NCBI GenBank assembly: GCA_030831885.1
Contig: JAURKF010000201.1
Location: 1 to 5,595 of the forward strand
Source of the DNA: Flavobacteriales bacterium
GTDB lineage: Bacteria > Bacteroidota > Bacteroidia > Flavobacteriales > UA16
Reading direction: 5' to 3'
DNA: 5,595 nt
Each line of letters begins with the position of its first letter. Within the stretch, counting starts at the first letter, position 1. A program made the translations under genes and the position numbers. The notes under the pieces are model-generated. The model was not told where the DNA came from and made no database searches. It was given only the letters and a program-made list of their open reading frames with translations. Shown piece by piece: positions 1 to 5,595 of the stretch.

Positions 1-1
1 C

Positions 2-2410
2 ACGCAATTGGAGAAAATCGACATGCTCGATTTCGCTGATGTGGTAGCTATCAATAAGTTCGATAAGCGCGGTGCCCTCGATGCATTGCGCGATGTGCGC
101 AAACAATATAAGCGCAATCACAATTTATGGGATGCAGACGACGAGAGCCTACCCGTGATAGGAACCATAGCCTCTCAATTTAATGATCCGGGCACGAACA
201 GGCTTTACGTAAAGATTATATCCAAGCTGGTAGAAAAAACTGGGGCTCCCCTAGCCTCTTCGTTTGAAATTACGGACGAGATGAGCGAAAAGATTTACAT
301 CATTCCGCCCAATCGCACGCGCTATTTGAGCGAAATCAGTGAAAATAACCGTAAGTATGATGACTGGGTATTCCAACAGGCAGCCATTGCCGATAAATTG
401 TATCGAATTCAAGGGGCCATTACCGAACTGGAAAGCATACAACCGGATAACGATCGTGAAATCGCCCAAAAGCAACTTCAAGCTACTTTCGATCGAATCA
501 AACTTGATTTTGACCCGCATAATTGGGAAATAATCCAAAGTTGGGAGGCCAAACGCGCGCTTTACAAGAATGCGGAATATAGCTTTCAGGTGCGCGACAA
601 GAAGATTGTTATTCAAACGCACACGGAAAGTCTATCGCACAACATGATTCCGAAAATTGTTACCCCATCCTACCGAAGCTGGGGAGATATTGTGCGTTGG
701 GTATTACAGGAAAACGTACCCGGTGAGTTTCCTTTCACATCGGGACTCTATCCGTTCAAACGTGAAGGCGAAGATCCAACTCGAATGTTCGCCGGAGAAG
801 GAGGTCCCGAGCGCACTAACCGACGTTTTCACTACGTTAGCCTGGGCATGCCGGCGAAACGCTTGTCCACTGCTTTTGATAGCGTAACACTATACGGAAA
901 CGATCCGGATCACAGGCCAGACATTTACGGTAAGGTAGGTAATAGCGGGGTGAGCATCTGTTGCCTCGACGATGCCAAAAAGCTCTATTCCGGTTTCGAT
1001 TTGTGCGATCCGAAAACTTCCGTGAGTATGACCATCAATGGCCCGGCGCCAATGATTCTTGCCTTTTTCATGAACGCGGCAATTGACCAAAGTTGTGAGA
1101 AGTACATTCGTCAAAACAAACTTGAATCTAAGGTTGAAGAAGAGTTGTCTAAAAAGTATGATAAGCAAGGGTTTAAAAGACCGAAATATCAAGGTGATCT
1201 ACCCGAGGGCAACGATGGTTTAGGTCTCCTTCTACTAGGCGTAACAGGAGACGAAGTTTTACCCAAAGATGTCTATGAAAAGATAAAGTCAGAAACATTA
1301 AAGCAAGTTCGAGGTACGGTACAGGCGGATATTCTAAAGGAAGATCAAGCACAGAATACGTGCATTTTCTCAACGGAGTTTGCATTGCGACTTATGGGCG
1401 ACGTGCAAGAGTATTTCATTGAGCATCAGGTACGTAATTTCTATTCAGTATCGATTAGCGGCTACCACATCGCTGAAGCGGGCGCTAATCCTATTACACA
1501 ACTGGCATTTACCCTTTCAAACGGCTTCACCTATGTAGAGTACTATCTCTCCCGAGGCATGGATATCAACGAGTTCGGTCCTAACCTGTCGTTTTTCTTC
1601 AGTAATGGAATAGATCCGGAATATGCTGTTATCGGCCGTGTAGCCCGTCGCATTTGGTCGAAGGCACTTGGGAAGAAATATGGTGCAAATGCTCGCGCTC
1701 AAATGCTGAAGTATCATATTCAGACGAGTGGCCGTTCACTACACGCGCAGGAAATTGATTTCAACGACATTCGCACCACTCTGCAGGCGCTTTACGCCAT
1801 TTACGATAATTGCAACTCGCTGCATACCAATGCATACGACGAAGCAATTACTACTCCCACAGAAGAGAGTGTGCGCAGAGCGATGGCTATTCAGCTCATT
1901 ATTAATCGTGAATTGGGCTTGGCAAAAAATGAAAATCCACTTCAAGGTTCATTCATCATTGAAGAACTTACTGATCTTGTGGAAGAAGCTGTTTTGAGTG
2001 AGTTCGATCGCATTACTGAGCGCGGCGGTGTATTGGGCGCAATGGAAACCATGTACCAACGCAGTAAAATACAGGAAGAGAGCTTGTACTATGAAACCCT
2101 CAAACACAACGGTGACTATCCCATTATCGGAGTAAATACGTTCCTGTCATCGAAAGGATCGCCCACTATTTTGCCGAAAGAAGTAATACGCGCAACGGTT
2201 GATGAAAAGGAATATCAGATTGCTATGCTAGGGAATTTGCACAAGGCATCAATGAATGAAGGAAATGCGATTTTGAAAGACCTTCAACAGGCGGCAATAC
2301 AAAACCGAAATATGTTCTCAGAGCTCATGGAGGCGGTTAAATATTGTTCACTTGGTCAACTTACCAAGTCAATGTTCGAAGTGGGAGGACAATATCGCCG
2401 AAACATGTAA
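2..2410 (+). CDS. icmF: Fused isobutyryl-CoA mutase / G-protein chaperone (IcmF), 5' end outside the window
   Basis: IcmF is a cytoplasmic adenosylcobalamin enzyme that interconverts isobutyryl-CoA and n-butyryl-CoA; its built-in MeaB-like GTPase (MeaI) guards cofactor loading. The reading frame is open from base 2, so the protein enters from upstream; the TTG at base 8 is an internal Leu codon, not a start. Residues here are numbered from that codon (800 in total). Residues 1-70 are the end of the G domain, with the NKFD guanine-specificity motif at 16-19. Residues 70-215 are a mostly helical linker. Residues 218-800 are the substrate-binding mutase barrel, with SGYH at 484-487 (active-site His487) and an [10 protein letters not shown] stretch from 604. 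Gln449 stands where methylmalonyl-CoA mutases carry the carboxylate-binding Arg, which favours isobutyryl-CoA. A 60-70 residue insertion (about 370-433) compared with classical mutases is, as I recall, normal for IcmF. Family members are about 1,100 residues, so roughly 300 are missing: the B12 domain and GTPase motifs G1-G3. The 3' end looks intact, with a TAA stop. Confidence 0.95.
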   Translation, partial: TQLEKIDMLDFADVVAINKFDKRGALDALRDVRKQYKRNHNLWDADDESLPVIGTIASQFNDPGTNRLYVKIISKLVEKTGAPLASSFEITDEMSEKIYIIPPNRTRYLSEISENNRKYDDWVFQQAAIADKLYRIQGAITELESIQPDNDREIAQKQLQATFDRIKLDFDPHNWEIIQSWEAKRALYKNAEYSFQVRDKKIVIQTHTESLSHNMIPKIVTPSYRSWGDIVRWVLQENVPGEFPFTSGLYPFKREGEDPTRMFAGEGGPERTNRRFHYVSLGMPAKRLSTAFDSVTLYGNDPDHRPDIYGKVGNSGVSICCLDDAKKLYSGFDLCDPKTSVSMTINGPAPMILAFFMNAAIDQSCEKYIRQNKLESKVEEELSKKYDKQGFKRPKYQGDLPEGNDGLGLLLLGVTGDEVLPKDVYEKIKSETLKQVRGTVQADILKEDQAQNTCIFSTEFALRLMGDVQEYFIEHQVRNFYSVSISGYHIAEAGANPITQLAFTLSNGFTYVEYYLSRGMDINEFGPNLSFFFSNGIDPEYAVIGRVARRIWSKALGKKYGANARAQMLKYHIQTSGRSLHAQEIDFNDIRTTLQALYAIYDNCNSLHTNAYDEAITTPTEESVRRAMAIQLIINRELGLAKNENPLQGSFIIEELTDLVEEAVLSEFDRITERGGVLGAMETMYQRSKIQEESLYYETLKHNGDYPIIGVNTFLSSKGSPTILPKEVIRATVDEKEYQIAMLGNLHKASMNEGNAILKDLQQAAIQNRNMFSELMEAVKYCSLGQLTKSMFEVGGQYRRNM

Positions 2411-2417
2411 TCCGCGA

Positions 2418-2461
2418 TCATGCAACTATTATCCGATATTTGATGTTTTATGGTTGCATGA
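2418..2461 (+). other. Inverted repeat (stem-loop) after icmF
   Basis: The 9-base arm TCATGCAAC (2418-2426) is exactly complementary to GTTGCATGA (2453-2461), with 26 bases between. It begins 8 bases after the icmF stop codon. The position would suit transcript-end processing or termination, but the loop is long and no T-tract follows, so it is not a convincing intrinsic terminator. It could equally be a protein-binding dyad or chance. The sequence shows only the symmetry; the function is unknown. Confidence 0.35.
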
Positions 2462-2519
2462 GAATACTAACCCAAGGATTCATCATTGGGTGTTGTATTG
2501 AAACTGACCACCATTCGCA

Positions 2520-5216
2520 TTGAAACCAACGAAATCTCATACTCTACGATTCGCGCTTGCGAATTTGCTGATTTGTCTGAGTTTATCGTATGTCCATGCT
2601 GCTCACATAGTTGGAGGGGAAATTTATTACGACTACCTGGGCAATAATCAATATGAGATAACCCTCGTTGTTTATCGTGATTGCGAGTCAACTACGCCTT
2701 TCGATGATAACGCCTCGCTGGGAGTTTTTGAAACAGCTTCCGGTGATTTATACGACAGTTTCAGCATGAGCCTTGGCAATGCGGATGTAAACAATATGCC
2801 TCCGATTTTGCAGAATCCATGTAATTTGCTTCCCCCACAGGTATGCATTGAGCAAGCTATCTACACAATCACCGTTAACCTTCCTCCAATTTCCGGAGGG
2901 TACACCTTGGCCTATCAGCGCTGTTGCAGGGGAAACGGAATCGATAATTTATTGGTTGACCAACAAGGGATGACGTTAGCCACCACCATTCCCGATTCGG
3001 AGGATATAGCAGGTGGCACAAATAGCTCAGCTCGTTTTACGAATTTACCTCCGGTGTCGCTCTGTCGTAATTCAGAGTTCTACTTTGACCATGGCGCCAC
3101 CGACCCCGATGGTGACGAATTGGTCTACTCTTTCTGTAATCCATTAAATGGAGCAACAGCCGATGCGCCAATGCCTTCTCCACCTGATGGCCCGCCTTAC
3201 AATTCAATCTTATGGGGAAATGGATTCAATGCAAACAATCCTATAACCAGCGCTCCTCAATTCACGATTGATCCTCAAACCGGCTTCATTACGGGCACGG
3301 CATCTCAAATTGGAGTTTACGTAATTGGTGTTTGTGTAAGTGAGTATCGCGATGGTGTTTTGGTGAATACCGTCTATCGTGATTTTCAGTACAGGGTGAT
3401 TAACTGCGCTTCTAGTCAGGCCGATTTCCCTACACTCGAAAACTCTTCCTATGATTCGTGCAGTGGTCTGGAAGTCAATTTTGACAATACAAGCACTGCG
3501 TCAACTAATACTACATACCATTGGGATTTTGGTATTCCCGGAACCGACACGGATACTACGAATGTCTTGGAACCAACCTTTACTTTTCCAGGGCCAGGTA
3601 CTTATCTGATTACCCTTACTGCCAATCCGGGCTGGCCCTGTGAAGATGTTGTGCAGCATGAATACACTGTTTACCCACCGGTAGTGCCGACAATTACGGT
3701 TGGATCGTATGAGTGCATCAATCTGAATGATACCTATGATTTCACTGTCACAGGTTCCTATTCTAACCTTGCTGATATCAGTTGGAATTTCGGCACAGGA
3801 GCCATTCCTGCAACATCTGCCAATGACAATCCGGCGAATGTGCAATTCCCGGCAAGCGCAGCTTCATGGACAATCACAGTTCAGGTTGAAGAGAACGGAT
3901 GCATCGGCACAGATACTGAAACAATCCAAAATGCGCCAGATGCAACAGCGTCTATCGAGCCACAGAATGTTTTTTGCAACGGACTGACATATGATTTTTC
4001 GAGCAATTCAATTAATGCTACGTCACACACTTGGGATTTTGATGGGTTAGGCACGGAAGATCTTTCGGATATCATGCATCCAACCTTTCAATACATTACC
4101 GGAGGAACCTATGAAGTCAGTCTATATGTAACAGGAATTAATTCCTGTAACGATACATCTACCGTCCTATTCGATATTGCCGAGAGCCCCATTCCCTTCT
4201 TTGAGCCTCAACCGGCCCAATGCTTGGCAACAAATAGCTTTAGTTTTGAAGCTCAAGGCGCAACTACGCTAAATCCTCAATACACGTGGAGTTTTGGACC
4301 ATATGCCAATACTCCGAGCAGCAACACAGCCCAACCATCGGAAATTACCTTCGACGCACCGGGGTACCACGATGTCACACTGACGATTTCAGAAAGCGGA
4401 TGTTCTGCCTCCTATACAGACTCAGTGGGGGTAGCTCAAAATATACTCCCTAATTTTGAGGTGGAAAGTGTAAGCGGTTGTCCGGGATTAATAGCTCAAG
4501 TAGTTGCAGTAACGGAATCGGTCGTACCAGTAAACTATATATGGGACTTCGGTAACGGCTTTGTATCATCGCAGGGGGTGACGGTTCAAACGTATGACAT
4601 GCCGGGCACCTACTCCATCACGGCTACTGCATTTACAAACGAGGGTTGCTACGACAGCCTTACCATAACATTTCCAAATGCAGTAACCATTTATCCGAAT
4701 CCCGACCCCTCATTCATCATTGATCCGCAAGTCATGGATATTTCACAAGCAGAAACGCACATTACCAGCGTTTACCAAGACGGCACCTGCCAATACTTCA
4801 TGAGCGACGGGGGTGAAATGAATGAATGTGAGTTTGATTACAGTTGGATAGCTTCAGGAACTCAAACAATCACACACTACGTAACGAGTCCTCAGGGGTG
4901 TACATCTTCTACTACAGGGGAGGTCATAATCCAAGGATTTACCTTTTATGCTCCAACATCATTTACACCTAATGCCGATGGTATAAATGACTTTTGGCTT
5001 CCGGTGTTTACGGGTGTTACCTCGTTTCAATTGAGCATCTATAATCGATGGGGTGATTTAATCTACCTCTCCAATGACCTCAATCGGCCTTGGTCAGGAC
5101 AAGTTGATGATGGCAAATACTTCTCTCCTGACGGTGTCTATAACTATCGCATTACCATCAAGGACCTCTTGCTACAATCACACGAATTTTCGGGCACTCT
5201 ATTGATAATTCGTTGA
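2520..5216 (+). CDS. Secreted multi-PKD-domain protein with type B T9SS C-terminal sorting domain
   Basis: This is an exported protein of 898 residues, probably held at the cell surface or released through the type IX secretion system; its ligand or precise role is unknown. Residues 1-28 are a signal peptide: Lys2, Lys5 and Arg10, a hydrophobic core at 11-24, and likely cleavage after VHA (25-27) or one residue later. Residues 29-297 form a cysteine-rich N-terminal domain opening with HIVGGEIYY, with a YRDC motif (52-55) and a calcium-binding-like DPDGD (195-199). I recall this domain from other large Bacteroidota surface proteins. PKD-like units follow, marked by WDFG or variants at 335, 422, 505, 590 and 675, then a degenerate unit (727-804). 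Residues 806-898 match the gliding-motility-associated CHU_C sorting domain, with SFTPNADGINDFW, YNRWG and DGVYNYRI. No catalytic domain is visible, so an adhesin or structural role is an inference. TTG at 2520 is the only usable start: an in-frame TGA lies at 2505-2507 and no in-frame ATG occurs before the signal peptide. No Shine-Dalgarno sequence precedes it. Confidence 0.93.
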   Translation: MKPTKSHTLRFALANLLICLSLSYVHAAHIVGGEIYYDYLGNNQYEITLVVYRDCESTTPFDDNASLGVFETASGDLYDSFSMSLGNADVNNMPPILQNPCNLLPPQVCIEQAIYTITVNLPPISGGYTLAYQRCCRGNGIDNLLVDQQGMTLATTIPDSEDIAGGTNSSARFTNLPPVSLCRNSEFYFDHGATDPDGDELVYSFCNPLNGATADAPMPSPPDGPPYNSILWGNGFNANNPITSAPQFTIDPQTGFITGTASQIGVYVIGVCVSEYRDGVLVNTVYRDFQYRVINCASSQADFPTLENSSYDSCSGLEVNFDNTSTASTNTTYHWDFGIPGTDTDTTNVLEPTFTFPGPGTYLITLTANPGWPCEDVVQHEYTVYPPVVPTITVGSYECINLNDTYDFTVTGSYSNLADISWNFGTGAIPATSANDNPANVQFPASAASWTITVQVEENGCIGTDTETIQNAPDATASIEPQNVFCNGLTYDFSSNSINATSHTWDFDGLGTEDLSDIMHPTFQYITGGTYEVSLYVTGINSCNDTSTVLFDIAESPIPFFEPQPAQCLATNSFSFEAQGATTLNPQYTWSFGPYANTPSSNTAQPSEITFDAPGYHDVTLTISESGCSASYTDSVGVAQNILPNFEVESVSGCPGLIAQVVAVTESVVPVNYIWDFGNGFVSSQGVTVQTYDMPGTYSITATAFTNEGCYDSLTITFPNAVTIYPNPDPSFIIDPQVMDISQAETHITSVYQDGTCQYFMSDGGEMNECEFDYSWIASGTQTITHYVTSPQGCTSSTTGEVIIQGFTFYAPTSFTPNADGINDFWLPVFTGVTSFQLSIYNRWGDLIYLSNDLNRPWSGQVDDGKYFSPDGVYNYRITIKDLLLQSHEFSGTLLIIR
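3426..4697 (+). repeat. Array of five PKD-like repeats within the secreted protein
   Basis: Five units of about 80-85 residues (approximate residues 303-386, 390-472, 475-555, 558-640 and 643-726) share a layout: an early Cys, a W-[DNS]-F-[GD] motif, a glycine or proline turn, and a late Cys in the second half of the unit. PKD folds are extracellular Ig-like beta-sandwiches that usually act as spacers or in protein and carbohydrate contacts. The units differ widely in sequence, so this is an old protein-level repeat, not a recent DNA duplication. Unit boundaries are estimates made by eye. Confidence 0.85.
4935..5213 (+). other. Type B (CHU_C-like) T9SS C-terminal sorting domain
   Basis: The last 93 residues (806-898) carry the usual order of this domain: an APTSFTPNADGINDFW opening, a hydrophobic strand leading into IYNRWGDLIY, a WSG turn, DGVYNYRI, and a final SGTLLIIR strand. 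In the known family this domain directs proteins through the Bacteroidota type IX secretion system after Sec export. It reaches exactly to the stop codon, so the protein is complete at its C terminus. The secretion machinery itself is not encoded in the window. Confidence 0.9.
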
Positions 5217-5226
5217 CAATTGTCAA
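5202..5226 (+). other. Dyad over the stop codon: perfect 14-bp palindrome or 9-bp hairpin
   Basis: TTGACAATTGTCAA (5213-5226) is a perfect palindrome that contains the TGA stop (5214-5216) of the secreted-protein gene. In RNA a second pairing is possible: TTGATAATT (5202-5210) with AATTGTCAA (5218-5226), nine pairs including one G-U, around a 7-base loop. The stem is A/T-rich and only scattered T residues follow (5229-5242), so termination would be weak. It could be a weak terminator for the upstream gene, an operator, or chance. Confidence 0.35.
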
Positions 5227-5262
5227 AATCTCACTTCATTTTCAATACATAAACTAAAAATT

Positions 5263-5292
5263 TTGGTCATTAAGCCAAGGGTGTTATATTTG
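5263..5292 (+). promoter_or_regulatory. Bacteroidota-type primary sigma promoter
   Basis: TTG at 5263-5265 (the -33 element, within TTTTGG) and TATATTTG at 5285-5292 are separated by 19 bases. They match the Bacteroidota consensus TTG / 19-21 nt / TAnnTTTG at every fixed base. Transcription should begin around 5297-5300, giving a leader of about 36-39 nt before the ATG at 5336. The DUF3276 gene therefore very likely has its own promoter and does not depend on read-through from upstream. Confidence 0.75.
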
Positions 5293-5335
5293 GCTACTAA
5301 CATCTATAATCTCAACCGATTAATCGAGACTACTT

Positions 5336-5595
5336 ATGAATGAGGGTTACAAAGAAGATGTATTTTCAACATCAGTGCGAGCGGGAAAGCGCACCTACTT
5401 TTTTGATGTGAAAGCAACCCGTGGCAACGATCTGTTCATGACCATTACTGAAAGCAAGCGAGTGGGTCATGAGAACGACGGACCTGTTCACTATGAAAAG
5501 CACAAAATCTTTTTGTATAAAGAGGATTTTGACGGTTTTGCTGAGGGCCTGCAAAGAGCTATCGATCATATCCGCAGCTTGCAGGGTACCGGTGA
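5336..5595 (+). CDS. DUF3276 / PUR-domain nucleic-acid-binding protein, 3' end outside the window
   Basis: The ATG at 5336 opens a frame of 86 codons that runs off the window without a stop. The protein begins MNEGYKEDVFSTSVRAGKRT and continues with YFFDVKATRGNDLFMTITESKR and then KHKIFLYKEDFDGFAEGL. This is the hallmark pattern of the small DUF3276 proteins common in Bacteroidota: a PUR-type fold of beta strands closed by a helix (here about residues 67-82). PUR-domain proteins bind single-stranded DNA or RNA; the Borrelia regulator BpuR is a relative. The in vivo targets of the Bacteroidota proteins are not known to me. The visible part covers nearly a whole PUR repeat, and members are usually not much longer than 100-150 residues, so only a short tail is probably missing. 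It sits behind its own promoter; only a weak GAG (5326-5328) lies upstream of the start. Confidence 0.9.
   Translation, partial: MNEGYKEDVFSTSVRAGKRTYFFDVKATRGNDLFMTITESKRVGHENDGPVHYEKHKIFLYKEDFDGFAEGLQRAIDHIRSLQGTG

Noticed and set aside
8..10. TTG at base 8 as the start of a short, 800-residue mutase.
   Set aside because: The frame is open to the window edge, and the protein begins inside a GTPase domain just before its NKFD motif, so the true start lies upstream.
1115..1306. A 60-70 residue segment inside the mutase barrel (residues about 370-433) absent from classical methylmalonyl-CoA mutase, which looked like an inserted domain.
   Set aside because: The same segment, including PEGNDGLGL and GVTGD, is, as I recall, standard in IcmF proteins of other phyla, so it is a family trait and not a new insertion.
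251..1945. Several open frames of 64-123 codons on the - strand across icmF.
   Set aside because: They lie wholly within strong coding sequence on the + strand, show no family motifs, and are explained as shadows.
2498..2648. A short frame starting at TTG 2498 that overlaps the start of the secreted-protein gene.
   Set aside because: It ends after about 50 codons, has no recognisable protein features, and overlaps a well-supported signal peptide in another frame.
5372..5569. A 65-codon frame on the - strand opposite the DUF3276 gene.
   Set aside because: The + strand frame has a clear family match, its own promoter and an ATG start; the antisense frame has none of these.
1..5595. The idea that the three genes form one undescribed system.
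   Set aside because: They act in different compartments, are spaced by more than 100 bases each, and the third has its own promoter; nothing in the sequence links them functionally.

Overview
The window looks like chromosomal DNA of a member of the phylum Bacteroidota. Three independent signs point there. One is a secreted multi-PKD protein ending in a type B (CHU_C-like) type IX secretion sorting domain. The second is a small PUR-domain protein of the DUF3276 family, typical of this phylum. The third is a near-perfect Bacteroidota primary-sigma promoter (TTG, 19 nt, TAnnTTTG). Start sites lack clear Shine-Dalgarno sequences, which also fits. The window does not allow a finer placement; a Flavobacteriia-like lineage is a guess.

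Layout, all on the + strand: (1) about 2-2410, the C-terminal three quarters of icmF, the fused isobutyryl-CoA mutase with its G-protein chaperone; the cobalamin-binding domain and the first GTPase motifs lie before the window. (2) 2411-2519, a 109-nt gap with a long-loop inverted repeat and no recognisable promoter. (3) 2520-5216, an 898-residue exported protein: signal peptide, cysteine-rich N-terminal domain, five PKD-like repeats, one degenerate repeat and a C-terminal sorting domain. Its only plausible start is TTG. (4) 5217-5335, a 119-nt gap with a dyad over the preceding stop codon and the promoter of the next gene. (5) 5336 to the window end, the start of a DUF3276/PUR-domain gene, cut off by the window edge.

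The three genes have no obvious shared pathway: cytoplasmic acyl-CoA carbon-skeleton rearrangement, a cell-surface or secreted adhesin-like protein, and a small nucleic-acid-binding protein. They look like neighbours rather than a functional cassette. I found no mobile element, CRISPR array, RNA gene or new defence-type system. The points most worth checking are the substrate signature of the mutase, the TTG start (possibly an extra base in an ATG), the regular cysteine pairs of the PKD array with its degenerate last unit, and the dyad over the stop codon.
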